Origin: Plantago ovata
Taxonomy: Eukaryota; Streptophyta; Magnoliopsida; Lamiales; Plantaginaceae
DNA: 64,000 bases
NCBI GenBank assembly: GCA_028274465.1
Contig: CM051455.1
Location: forward strand, 136,806,096-136,870,095
Direction: 5' to 3'
Below are positions 24,425 to 36,999 of this stretch, piece after piece. The notes under the pieces are model-generated. The model did not search any database. It was not told the origin of the DNA and saw only the letters and a program-made list of their open reading frames with translations. Each line of letters opens with the position of its first letter. Position 1 is the first letter of the stretch. The translations under genes were made by a program, and so were the position numbers.

Positions 24425-25760
24425 GTATTTCATCCCTTTTTTTTTTTTTTTTTCTTTTCTTGTCTTTTTTGTTTTTTGTTTTTTATTTTTCTTTTTCTTT
24501 TTTCATATTTCAGTCTAAAAGATAACATAGAGAAAATTGAAAAAAGGCAAGATACATGGTGGACTTACAAGTTCGTGGAACTCGTAGATAACATAGAGAA
24601 AATTTCTTTATAACCGAACCGACCCTAAGTATTAGTCTGTCAGATTCCATTTAGAAATGGGTGGAGAAATCATAATTGAATAATTGAAGATGAATAATAT
24701 AAGGAAAATAATTAAAACTTAAACTAATCCTAAATCGTATAACTCCCATGACAAAATAATTAGTATTTTATATTATCATGGAATGTGGAGTGAGTAAGTT
24801 GAATTATTTTAAATTGTCTATATATAAAAACCTCCCACCATGCACTAATGTTCCATACTCCGATTTATCCTGTCCGAGGCTTGGTGGACCCGTTCTTCAC
24901 GAGTTGAATGTTATGTCGTTCCTTCCACTTCTTCCAACTAACTCTTGGGTCAATTCTTTTGATTTTTTTGGCTAAAATGCCACATAGTGTGAACACACTT
25001 GTAAGTGTGTTCTTTGATCAAAACAAAACCTAACTTTCATATATTAATAGATAGATAGATACTAATACTTGGAGGACCAACCATGCAATTTACTATCACT
25101 TGTATATTTCCTTATTTAGCTTTATGGCTCCCACACTTTTCATTTGCATCAATGCATGATGTTATATTGTTATCTACGGTATCTACCCCGTTATAATATA
25201 ATCACTACGTATCTAAGCTAGAACTTAATACAAGTGACGAAGATGAAATGGTGTCGCAACAAAATGATGTATAAAAATGTTATAACCAAAATTGATGGCA
25301 AAGGAAGTAAAGATCGATAGCGACACTGAGAAAATAAGCGCAATGGAAGTTTAGTGTTATAAGGGACCTCAACGTGTGGCTGTAGCAACAAAAAGTACCT
25401 GTCTTCTAATCAACTAATCCAATAATTTGCATTGTAAAATCATTGGAAAACCAAAAATGGTCTTGTCAAGTGAAACGTCCAAAAAATTAATAATTGAAAG
25501 AATATACTAAGTATTATATAGTTTACTTGAAAAAGGAATACATTTTATTAAATATTGACAATGAGTGAAAAAATCAGATATCAAGTCGATATATTCATAA
25601 ACAACTTGCACAACCAGTCACAGAATGCAACGGAAAATTCATCATTATTAAAGTAATATAATAAGTTTGTTAATTCAATCAATTGATTGACTTACCAATC
25701 AATTTTAATCCGTTGATCTTGCTTATTCAATTTTAATCTGGTGTGTACATATGTCATTAG
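24425..25760. other. Spacer, no gene recognised
   Basis: T-rich run 24,436-24,505, otherwise AT-rich. A perfect 10-bp inverted repeat GAACACACTT-GT-AAGTGTGTTC lies near 24,991-25,012. No coding sequence is supported. Confidence 0.45.
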
Positions 25761-25767
25761 TTAATTA

Positions 25768-25925
25768 AAAGATGTAGGGTTCGAATCCTGTTCGCGTGAT
25801 TTTTCTCCATTATTTTTATTGAAGGTGTTTGGTTTGAATTTTGTTGGCGTGATTTTTCTCTATTATTTGTATCATTATTTTAGTTGAAGGTGTTGGGTTA
25901 GAATCTTATTGACGTAATTTTTTTC
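25768..25925 (+). repeat. Three short degenerate tandem repeats
   Basis: Three units each begin GATGTAGGGTTCGAATCCTG or similar (GGTGTTTGGTTTGAATTTTG, GGTGTTGGGTTAGAATCTTA) and continue TT.GCGTGATTTTTCT(C/T)(C/T)ATT. The first carries a tRNA B-box-like GGTTCGAATCC, so they may descend from a SINE head. Confidence 0.6.
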
Positions 25926-26518
25926 TTTTTTATTTATTCTCTTCTTAAATTTTTGTTTTTTAACATAAAGTTGTATGACATATTATACTTAATTTTAAAA
26001 TATAACCATGATATGTTCTTATAAAAAAAACACATACTTTCTCCGTCCAATAATAAATGTAACACTTGATTTTGTTGACTTTTTCGATGATCATTTTGAC
26101 CTTAAATTATTCTTAAATCATATCATAAAAATAACTAAAAACATCATATTATGAAACTAGAATGTTTATATGAAGCACTTGACAATATATACAACTGATG
26201 ACAAATACCAATTAACATGCGAAAAAGATGCATTGCAGATTTTGAAGTTGAATGTTTCCAAAGTTTAGAGATGTATCTGATGGTTCTTAACTTATCGGAA
26301 GAATACTTTTTGTATGTGTAATATAGTTCAATTCAAAACTATTAATTGTATAACTACAAAAACTATATACATTTATAGCACACCATTTATATTAAGTTTA
26401 ATTACTCAATTAATTATTTTTTAATTACGTTTGAAGTCATTATATGAAAATTATATATTCAATCCATTTATTTCGATATATTATTTAATAAAACAATAAT
26501 ATTTTACAAGATTATGCT

Positions 26519-26549
26519 TCACACGCGTAGCGTGTGACGCAGTTCCTAG
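26519..26549 (+). mobile_element. Helitron-like 3' terminus
   Basis: A perfect 7-bp stem hairpin CACACGC-GTA-GCGTGTG (26,520-26,536) is followed nine bases later by CTAG and then T. Helitrons end in a short GC-rich hairpin about 10 bp before CTRR, inserted before a T. The 5' TC end could not be fixed, and no Rep/helicase is present, so it would be non-autonomous. Confidence 0.6.
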
Positions 26550-26559
26550 TATTTGAAAG

Positions 26560-29500
26560 AATTGTGTACCAAAAATATGCATGAAAGTGATTGGAATGAT
26601 TGACTCAATTGATTAAAGAGAGGAGTACGTCCTCTCGGTCACAAATTTAAATCTCATGAAAGTGGAATATAAGATTATACCTACTTATAGTTGTGATTCT
26701 AACCTAGATCTACAAAGAAGATTAAAGAGTCCTTTCTACAAGACACGTACTCCTACCCTCAAAACTGTTCTTCAAAGTTCAAACCGATCCACAATCTTTT
26801 CTCAAATATTTTTGGATCAATCTTTTCAGCTTGGTTCCCATCTATCCTTGATTGTTATAGATCTTCTTTGTTCTAGTGTGGATGGATCATGGCGCCATTG
26901 CACGGGCACGCTCTTATTTATTCGTTAAGTACGTTTGTTCTCAAGACGCAGTTCGTTTCTTTCTTCTAGTTCGTATACCACATGTATGCATCTTCTCTCT
27001 CCCAATTTCAATTTATGCATCTTTGCAACAAGTTACTCTGACTTTGCGTTGGAGCAAGATCAATCTTCCATGAACCATATATTTCACATACTTATAACTT
27101 ATCTATACTTGTATTTACATATACACATATAATATATACTCCTTGCCTTCATTCATCCCTCTTTGGAGCACATGGATGTACTTTGTTGTATACAAAAACT
27201 TTGTATTGGATTCATGTGAAGATTCTTTTCTATCTCAAGTTTAGACCTTACAACTCATTATTAGAACATAGATAGAATGTCATCATTTGTCTGTCTGAAA
27301 ATTAGGTATCGAATAATTGAGGAATGGGCATATATATAGTTGAGTTTAATATACGTCAATGACGAGTATTTGAGTAGAGGTTCATCATATGTAAGTAATC
27401 AAGTTGAAAGATTAAAAGGAAGCCTAGTCCGAAGACTAGAGGGGCGGTTGAGGCACTTCATTTAGAGGTCGTCTCACTACCCATATCCTGGACGGACCCA
27501 CACACATTCCAACAGTATGATATTGCCCGCTTTGAGCCTGAGCTCACACAGATTTGCTTTTGGAATCACCTAAAAGGCATCGTACAATGTGAAAGTAGTG
27601 GTCTAACATATATACCTTTTATTCCACTTACTCTTAAGCGATGTGGGATGCGGGGCATTACAATATAGGTTTACGCAAGATTATCGATCACTAAGAATGT
27701 ATATATAATCCATTGACATTTAGTAATTTATCAGTATGAATCACGGATCTAGTTGATCGTGGGGAGGCCTAGTGTGCCGCCTCCTACCGAAAGGGGAGTC
27801 ACACTAGACCTTCCAATGATCGAACCGAGGAGCTCACATAAGTTGAGTGTGAGACTCAAGAGAGTATAGGAGTATATATGTTTCCACTATTAGCAAGGGG
27901 GAATAAGAGAGGGGGTAATACTTTTATTTCCAAGATTGATGAGTCAGCCCTTGAATATTATACCAAGTGTATACTATATCCGTACTAAAACAGTTGCACC
28001 ATTTTATCATTTTGGACGTTCCGTTAGACTTGCACAACTTCATTTCTTTGTCATATTTGGACATAGTTATAATAATTTTGTATTCCACTATAAAATTAAC
28101 TTTCACTATTAATATAATCTACGTAATACTTAATTGTTTATTTTATTTGTTTGTGTTCAAAATCAAATGGTGCAAATGAGTTGGGAGGGTTATGGAGTAT
28201 ATAAAAATTCGTTACTCTGCTACAATAAGCAGTGTCAAACTCAATTTTGACATGAGAGAGCGCGCTTTCCTTTCCCCCAAGGGAGCAATTATTTTTGTTA
28301 TGGGTACGTGTACGTCCAAAATCTTTTGGCCCTTGTCATTCATCAAAAGTCACTAATTTTTAACAATAATAAAAATAAAAATAAAAATATCAGGATTTCA
28401 TGAGTTCACTTCACATTCATATAGTACTAAACTGTACTAGTGCAGTAAACATTATTAACGTTGTTTTGTGGCCAAACACCAAACGTTGTCGTATTGATAT
28501 TTATTATTGTATGTGGCTCTGCTATTTTTGCCAGCGATAAACACGCTGGAATTTACATTGATCAGATATAATAAACTCATAAACAACATGCTTCACCTGT
28601 GTGCGCTATATATAATCCTACACTATCAGTTTAATTGGCAATACATATATTCGTTAACTATTGATACACCTTCTAATGAAAATACTAGACTCCATGTATA
28701 GACATCAACTCTTATAATTTTATTTTATTTTCGAAAGTAGATATTATATTACGAAAATGGAGGTTTTAAGTTTACAAAGATTTACAAAACACCCTTAGGC
28801 AGATACGAGCCTAGGAGAAAACAGTAGTCAAGTCCGACTGTACAGAACATTCTAACAAATTCGGTGTTAAATTAGTTAGGGATTGTCATGAAGTAGAAAC
28901 TTTAAAAAAGTGGTTGATTTAACTGGTAAGGGTACCTACGTAATTACGTAATGGTGATAAGTTGATTATATATATACCACCAATTATCAGAGAGTAATTA
29001 TTGGCTAAACCAAAGAACATACAAGACAAAGTGCCGACATGGAACCTATCTTCTATCTTTATTTAATCAAAAACCTTAAAAAATATTGTTAACACAGCTA
29101 ACCGGCGTGTAATGCATCAAAATGATTTTATTACTACTACTATATCGAGTGTCAAAAAAGTCATCACGGATGATGTCAACTTGCAAAATGCAAATCCACT
29201 TGGGTGTATACTTGCCATTATATCCTATTTTTCTAAGCTGGTTTGCTTTTTATGTAAAAAATAAGAATCAAAGACTGATAAAAAAAAATAAAAAATTGAT
29301 CAATCGGCGCTTCACAATTTGTATAACCTTCAATAATACGATTACTAGCTACAGTACTTTTCATATATTTTAGAGACCTTATATTTTATGCTGGTTCATT
29401 TGAACTTTGACTTGACCTAGCAAATGTAGGACTTAAGACTTGATAAGATTTAGCTAGTATTATGTTTACTACTTACTACTATAAGAAGATGTAATGTCTG

Positions 29501-30440
29501 AAACTTCACTGACGAATCAAGTCATTATTAATTAGGTTCATGTATTAACTAGAGATACTTCTATATAATACTACTAGGAGTATATGTTATGTGGAGTATA
29601 TATATAGGTTGCCACTTTCTAGAGTAGTACTTTTGTTCATCAGTGGCACCCACATATAATGGAATCTAAAGAACAAGAATTGTTTTTGCCTTTCAAACGT
29701 GCACCATTACAAATTTAGAATTCACCAGGATGAATTCCTATACCTAACAAGCAAGAACCGGGTAAGGTCCCGTGACCACCATGAAGGATCAACTTACCTA
29801 TTTACTTGTGCTGAAATATTACTCCCGTATGTTAAAACATTACTAATATTTCACATGTTCACCATTACCTATGTTATTGGCTACCGTCTAACATCTAAAA
29901 TGAATATGGTGATTTATTAGAGAGTGACTATAGGGACATTGAGCTTGAATCAAGATCGTGCTTCGGTAATTCGCTATAGTACACGTGAATCATGCGTCCT
30001 CTAGAGAAATTTGGCACAAAAAGGGGAGATTGGCCGCGTTCATGCATGAAGGGAAAACGACAGAAGAATGGTCTTGCGACAAGGAACGCAAATCAGACAG
30101 AAAGAGAGAACACCGGGGAATCATCATTTATTGACATCGTAAGTAAAGACATTTGGTGAGATCTAGGGTTGACTAGTTTATGAAGTATAATAGATCAGGA
30201 ACCTTCTAGGCTATCGAACGGGCCATAGGCCTGACGGGCTAAGCCCAACAAAAAGAACAACCTCAGACACTCTAGACTCAACGGATAAAGATAACAGATC
30301 AACTATGATCACTCAACAGATAAACATAAAGATAAATAAAGACTATTCTAGATAGTTCACGCTAATTGACACTTAATGGACCCGGGCCACGACTTAGCTA
30401 CGAACTGGGCAATACGTGCTTCATGGAATTCCTACAGTGA
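26560..30440. other. Spacer with repeat debris, no gene recognised
   Basis: A segment near 27,460-27,665 (AACAGTATGATATTGCCCGC, then TTAAGCGATGTGGGATGCGG) resembles a dispersed dicot repeat usually seen as PCCGCTTTGGGCC/GATGTGGGAC-type LTR or TRIM debris; I recall it only loosely. A hairpin lies near 27,750-27,825 (GATCGTGGGGAGGCCTAGTG against CACTAGACCTTCCAATGATC). Open frames here have no domain. Confidence 0.4.
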
Positions 30441-30444
30441 CTAA

Positions 30445-30782
30445 GTGGGTGTTTGCAACAGCTTATCACTTATTTTAAGTAGAAATAGCTTTTTGAGTGT
30501 TTCCAACATCTTATAAGCTGCCTATTCTCTTAAATTAAACTGGATAAGTTGAAGTTGGAGAAGCTGAGTTGTACCTCCTTGAGTAGTTTCTCCTTAAATT
30601 AAGCTGGATATTAATTGTTTCTGTCCGAAAAAGTTAGGTTTCCAAACACTACTCCTACAACTTATCTAACTTTTAAGTAATTTTTTTGCAAACACCTATC
30701 AAATTCTCTAATAAGCCAACTTTACCAACTTCTATTTAAATTAAGCCATTTATTTTAAGTTGAAGCTATTGCAAACACCCCC
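30445..30782. mobile_element. Tourist-like MITE, copy 1
   Basis: Starts GTGGGTGTTTGCAACAGCTTA and ends, as reverse complement, GGGGGTGTTTGCAATAGCTT. It is flanked by TAA on both sides (30,442-30,444 and 30,783-30,785). The 3-bp TAA duplication and GGGTGTTTGCAA ends fit PIF/Harbinger-derived Tourist elements. It contains repeated AAGCTGGATAAGTTGAAGTT-type segments. Confidence 0.75.
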
Positions 30783-30785
30783 TAA

Positions 30786-31136
30786 GTGGGTGTTTGCAAC
30801 AACTTAACTTATCCAGCTTATCACTTATTTTAAGCAGAAACAATTTTTTGAGTATTTGCAACAGCTTAATCTGCTTAATTCTCTTAACTTAAGCTGGATA
30901 AGTTGAAGTTGGAGAAGTTAGGTTGTACCTACTTCGACAACTCCTCCTTCAATTAAGCTAGATTTTAGTTGTTTTTGTCCAAAAAGTTAGGTTTGCAAAC
31001 ACTACTCCTACAACTCATCTAACTTTTAAATAGTTTTTTGCAAACACACATCAAATTCTCTAATAATTCAACTTTACCAACTTTTTAAATTAATCCACTT
31101 ATTTTATTTTAAGTTGATATTATTACAAACACCTCC
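30786..31136. mobile_element. Tourist-like MITE, copy 2
   Basis: Abuts copy 1, sharing the middle TAA. It starts GTGGGTGTTTGCAACAACTTA, ends (RC) GGAGGTGTTTGTAATAATAT, and is followed by TAA (31,137-31,139). Internal sequence matches copy 1 in the same orientation (TTAAGCTGGATAAGTTGAAG, AAAAAGTTAGGTTTGCAAAC). Confidence 0.75.
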
Positions 31137-31227
31137 TAATTAATTGATCTCAAGTCTAAAATATAAGTTAACATGGGACAATGATGACCCCTCGTAACTG
31201 CAACATACTGTATATGTTAAGAGAAAT

Positions 31228-31472
31228 ACTTCATTCGTCCCGATGATAAGTCTACGTTTGTTTTTTGTACGGTTTTTAATGAATAATTTTGTTTGGCAGT
31301 GTTATATTAATATTGTATGTAAGTGTGGGGTAGTTGATTAAAAAAGTGTGAGGTATGAGTGGAGATAAAGAAGCGTAAATATGAGGTTCATATTTAAAAT
31401 AATATAAATGAGATGTAGGGTACTTTCCAAAAATGTAAACGTAAATAATTAATTGTGACGTCCAAAAAAAGA
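31228..31472. mobile_element. Stowaway-like MITE, diverged
   Basis: The left end is TTCATTCGTCCCGATGATAAG, TCTACGTTTG. The reverse complement of the right end is TTTTTGGACGTCACAATTAA then TTATTTACGTTTAC. The CGTCC termini and inner ACGTTT match loosely. A similar end, TTTCTCCGTCCAATAATAAA, lies at 26,038. Confidence 0.4.
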
Positions 31473-31499
31473 ATATGTAAAAAGTTGATTGACACATAT

Positions 31500-34400
31500 G
31501 AGTATTTAGTTTTCACTATACGGCACACCATGAATGACATGGAATGATATCTATTAGAAGTTAGAACGTTGAGAAGGTTCATTGAGTTCCCGACTTGAAA
31601 TTAAAACGGAAAATATCAAATTCGAATCACTGACAAAACAAGGACCTACATACAAAGTGTGAAGTAAGAGAACTCGCATGTGCCTATTTTGCTCATCACT
31701 CATCTCTTATCTGCAGGCAGGATCATCTATGTTCACTTATTCACACACACACACAGATAGTAACAAGTCCTAACATGAGTATGGTCAATATTTGAAAGAG
31801 CTAAGGATCAATACCTTAATTGGACCACATCAAAATGTAGGTATAAAACAAGAGATACAAACTACACGTGGCTCAACCCCTCTCTTTCATTCTCCAATTT
31901 TTTATGTATATTATTTTGCACGATACTATTACATCAATATTTTCTACCGTGTAAATTATCAAAGACGAAGATAACATGACCTGATAATACGTAAGTATAT
32001 GTTTGTGTGTTAATTGAAAATGTTTAAGGTATTTTCAACTATTTAATTGGTGAATACCGAGTAGTAAAAGGATATGGGTCATGTGGTAAAACTTTAGATG
32101 GTTTGAATTTACTCTTCACTCAAATTAAGGAGGGAAAAATGAAAATAGAATGAAACCTAAACTAATGATAGTGACACTTTTGAGCTTTAAAGTTCAAACC
32201 AACATTGTACCCGCCTCGTACATGTTTTCGGTCATCTCGTTTAGAAAATTAAACGGGTGAGTTTCATATACATTTAAATGGGTCGAGTTCAATATATCTG
32301 TCCACATAAAACTTGACAAAGATTGTTGTAGAGGTAAAATTCTAATAAGACTTTAAACGCTCTTAAATGATACAAAACACCTCGAACTACAAAAGAAGTA
32401 CAATGCTCTCTAAGTCACCATAATTTAAACACAATACAGGAATCTTTATCTCAAGTCAGCACCAAAGTCTTTGGATCCTCTCCATGTCAAATGGAGTACC
32501 TGAAATTAAAAAGGCGCGTGTGTATGTGTGTTTATCTCCGGCTTGCCTAAGTCAAACCGGTATGAGGCTTTACTTGAAGGAGCTCGTTATTCTCCTTGTC
32601 TTAGTGTAATAAATGTACGTATTTAATACCAATTACCTTTTCTTTGGAAATGGAGCCTTTATATAGTTGTTGGTTAACCCTAAGTTGCACCAATCTCTCG
32701 CTTCCATCTGTCACCTTCTCATTCCTCCACATGTATCGAGTAGGCACAACGTTGACTTTCATGGGCTTGGCCCAAGCCCATTCAGCTGTAGCTTCTTGTG
32801 TTACCTAGAAACTTCTACACTTCTCTAGGCCTTTCTCTCCTTGTGGTTGTGATTCGAGTCTTGTCCTGATTCAATTGTAAAGCAAAACAGGCAATTATTT
32901 AAGCTTCGTACTAAGTGAGCTTCGTACATCCCGACCTGTTAAGGACTTTAGTAATGCCCCTTGTCCTCCTAACTTTTGTTCCGGACCTTCGGATCTCCGC
33001 CTCTCTATAGCGGGTTACTTTAACAAACTAGGCATATTTGTAAAAATGCCCGAGAGGTCCGCATAATTCAAGGTTCGGATCCTTCGGGGTCGCGGCCGGT
33101 CCTCCACGCTTGTACTTAAAAAGATTCATAGTTCGTGTAAGACCGCACATTACGAACTAGACATATTTTTATTATCAACAATTGTCTTAATGGGAAAACA
33201 ACAGTACTAGTAGCACTTTCTAGCAAGCTCCTTTGCTCTGTATATGCTGAAATGGAGAGAGAGTAGAAATTCTGAAAGTACAATTATATACCTAAAATGG
33301 TAAGAAAAATATGAAGGAAAAGAAGGCATATTCCTTAAAAGATTAACATTAACACCACCAAAAAGGCGTAGGTCCATTATATTTAATGTTATCTTCTAAG
33401 TATCTGATGTTTTGTCTTGGCAACAAAAGTATATGACCATGATATGTGGTGACAGATTGTAGCACCCCACCACCCAATTCAATTCTCCACCAATTCCAAA
33501 ATGGCACTTTAACTCTACAAAAATTACAAAGGAGGTAACAAACATTTTTTTGGTATTTATAATTGTGCTATTTTCACCTCTTTTGTTGACTCTACAACAA
33601 GATATTTTACCATAAAATACAAAGATTTCAAATATGTTGTTTGTCTACTGAAATTGACATGTCAAACTTGATGATAACCTCAAATTGACAGTATAATAAG
33701 ATTAATGTACATAAAGAGAGTATAAGGTGTAATTTTATATATTAGCCTTAAGGACTTATGGACACGAGATGCACATGACCGTAGATAGCATATTTATAGA
33801 GTTTTGAGGTGTCTAATCTTGTTTTCGATTCTAAAAATGAAATGCTGAATTTATTGAATTAAACAATATTTTTGGGCCACTACTTCGAGCCTATCACGGC
33901 TGCTATATGCATATATTGCGTAGTCGAACCATTAGCCCAAAGTGAATAAAAATTGAGCTCCCTATGAAATGTTTGAAAAAGTTGAACCCCAATTTGCAAT
34001 TAAGCGTATGCGTTATGCATTTCAGCAAGTGGGAATAATTAAAGTGATATTTTTTCCCCTAACTGATGTAACATGTTTGATTAGAAAATGCCTATAAGTT
34101 ACGAAGTATAATACTATATTTTAATGGTGCAATATTAAGAATTAGGTAAATATTAAGAGAATTATGATTTTGTTATTTTTAAAGGGTCAAAGTTTGATTA
34201 TAGTTAGATAAGAAATCAGTGAACAGGGTGTGATTGTCGGCAGGGGTACGAGGTTTTAATGCTTTTTAGTGTCAAAAGGCGACGTGGCCTCTTCTTATCC
34301 TTTCGTACACTAAGTCTTCTCTTCGCTTTCCACTGTTTCAAGCTTTTATTCCCAAAATACCCTCTCTTTCCCGCACGTGTTGTGTGTATACTTTTGGGCC

Positions 34401-34760
34401 AACCATGAAACATATGTGGGCTTTTGCTTGTAATGTTCTGATCCAGTTATACATGTCCAATAAACCATATATCGCATTGAATTGGCAAAAAATAGTCCAC
34501 TTGGTCATATGTTGAACCAATTTATTATTTACGTAGAAAGTCCGTTCACTAGTTCAAATTGTTCTCATGACAATCCAATTTTGACAATTTGACCGCGAAT
34601 TAGTATACGGTTCAGTTAGAGCCAATTGATAAATACATGTGGTGACCAGCTGGCATTCTAAGGTCACCGGGTTTATAAAAGTCGTCGGGTACCTCCTCCC
34701 ATAAATATTAAATTGGTGCCATATTTTAGAAATCTCCAAATGCCTTGAAAGACCATCAAA
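31500..34760. other. Spacer, no gene recognised
   Basis: AT-rich with a (CA)n run near 31,742-31,756. About 32,850-33,120 is more GC-rich (CCCGAGAGGTCCGC, GGGGTCGCGGCCGGTCC) and looks like retroelement debris, but I cannot name it. Open frames have no domain. Confidence 0.4.
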
Positions 34761-35490
34761 ATCAAAGGAGGCGCCTCAATAGCGAGAGGCCACCTAGCAG
34801 TGAGGTCGCCTACGAACTATTAAATCGATCACTCATTAGTTCGCTCTCCTAACGTTAATTCGGTTGCCTTGCAACTTGTTGACCAAAATGCCCCTTGACT
34901 CCCTCAACTCTCAAACAATCACGACTTCCTCAACATTCACTGAACGTTCTGACCAAGACATACCTACCTACCAAATACCATGGGCGAAGTGGCAAGAAAG
35001 AGTCTGCAACACTTAATATAAAAAAGGGATTGAGGGAAAGAATAGATCATCCAATGGCAACTGATTAAAGCTCGTCACTTACAATTACTCTCTGATAAAA
35101 TCAAACTTACAGAAATCCCGTACACCGTCCGTCTCCACTTACATATTCAATCAGCTCCATAAGAATCCATAGTCGAGCACCCAGAGCCTTAGAGAGATCT
35201 ATCTTGGCCACCGGAACCCTAAGCCGTTCCAATCCATCCGCCGGAGACCTAGATTTGTCTCATTGTTTATCGACATCGATTCTGGCTAAGTTTCTACTTA
35301 CTTTTAATCGCACGTTTACTTTATTCTTTATTATCACAAATTCGCTAACTTGAGCGTCGGAGTCCATACGGTCGGCACCACATCGGTGTCCCAGTGGAAT
35401 CTCACGCTTTCTCAACTGTTGATCTTGCAGGTTGTCGCGCCTTAGTTTTCGCTAATCCTTTGTCTCGCAGGTATTTGGTGCCCACGCATT
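34760..35490 (+). mobile_element. Gypsy-type LTR fragment ending at a primer-site-like motif
   Basis: Features of plant Ty3/gypsy LTR 3' ends appear in order: GCCACCGGAACCCTAAGCCG, CTAACTTGAGCGTCGGAGTC, GGTCGGCACCACATCGGTGT, TGTCTCGCAGGTATTTGGTG and CCCACGC. The last part resembles the GGCGCCCACCGTGGGG region just inside Tat/Ogre-like elements. No coding interior follows and no second LTR is seen. The left limit is a guess. Confidence 0.45.
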
Positions 35491-35536
35491 ATCAAATATC
35501 AATTGTAGATTTCCTGAACATCTACAGGCATGCAAT

Positions 35537-35708
35537 GATTTATTTTTATTTTTAAGCGGGCGATCTTACTTACTCTAATCATACTCCAACACTATTCCTT
35601 AACAACCCTATATATTAGTATTCTAAACCATCTTATGTTCCGTTGAGGTTCGAACTCCCGATCTCTCCTTGCTACTCCACCAACACCTTTACCATTCGGT
35701 CACCCTTG
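35537..35708 (-). mobile_element. tRNA-derived SINE
   Basis: On the minus strand it starts with an A-box-like GTGACCGAATGGTAAAGG and a B-box-like GGGAGTTCGAACCTC about 35 bp later. An unrelated body and an A-rich, T-interrupted tail (RC of TTTATTTTTATTTTTAAG, 35,539-35,556) follow. Box order and spacing fit a Pol III-transcribed tRNA-like SINE head. Confidence 0.65.
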
Positions 35709-35719
35709 TAATTTTTATG

Positions 35720-36980
35720 GTATGTAATGATTTATTACCATGGAATTGATATTTTATAACGGTTGTTAGATTAAGTGGAATGTGGCCTGAGTTTGTAATG
35801 GATATGTAAGTAGTTAACTATGTGTAAACCGTAAACATTCAATGGACCAACATAAACGAGTTTTATGTGTTAAATATTTTAGGCCAATTGTACATATTCA
35901 TATATGGGCTTTGCATTAGGTGGTCCAACTTCTAACATAATTACTCGGTCCAACAACCCGGTGGTATTTTCTACTGCAGCTTAACAATTTTTAAAAAATT
36001 TATTTACTAAACCACATCTCTTTCGTGATGGGGTATTTGTATTGCTGGGGGCACTTTTTGAGCTCCATCATTAACAAACATTGCTCTCACTATATCGTCG
36101 GGGTTCATGATGGATATGTAATGCATGTGAGAGTATGACACCGTATACCTCTAAATTGCGTAAATTTTGGTATTTTACTATGATATAATATTTTTGTTAT
36201 TAGAGATAATTATTACAAAAATATGTGATAATATTTCAAAAATTAGGATGATATCCCTATCATATCTCTAAGATACGATTTTAGCTTGCTCCCTAAGTCA
36301 TTACTCACCTCTAAATATGAGTGGGTGATTAGAGCTAGATAGTTAGAGATTGAGTCACTAACGACTTCATCAAACTCCCTATAACCAAATTGTAGGTTAA
36401 ATCCAAAGCCAAACACCTACTACCAAATTGCAAGTTAGATCAAACTCGGAACAAATCATTTGACCTCGGTAATCCAGTTCATATTCGTTAGAGAGAGGAA
36501 TCAAGAGATCCACGGAAATTGTAACCCACAAATTATGAATAAATTCATGTTCCATAGTTTCTTATCCTTTTTTATGTTTATTTGCATGTTGTGAAAATTC
36601 ATGGTTAACGAGACTATATTAATAGAGTAGTTGTATATATATTGTGGTTGCGGTTGGGAGGGAGGAGACAAAAGGCTACTAACTGATGGCAATCCAGGCG
36701 AAACAAATGACTCTTTATCAATTGGAATGAGTTTTAATTTACACACTGGTCAAGCCCCAATTTGAAATGTGTTATGTCTGATAAGGCCGAAACTGAAATG
36801 TACTTATTTCACACACTTGGCCCAAATAAATTGGGCTAGCTATATGCAGATGGAGATGTTTCATTCACAAAACTACACTTTTCGATCCTCTGATGAAAGT
36901 GTTTTTTACACTATCATTCGAGTCTTTTTTCACCAATTTAGCTATCCTCTTGCATGCATTTTAGTGCATTTTGTTAGAAC
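35720..36980. other. Spacer, no gene recognised
   Basis: AT-rich DNA. The open frame at 36,769-37,338 has no domain and spans into the gypsy-like remnant, so I do not call it a gene. Confidence 0.4.
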
Positions 36981-36999
36981 AGTGTCACGTTTCCATTTC

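Noticed and set aside
25780-25795. tRNA gene suggested by GGTTCGAATCC
   Set aside because: Only a B-box-like stretch; no acceptor stem, anticodon arm or A box at the right distance.
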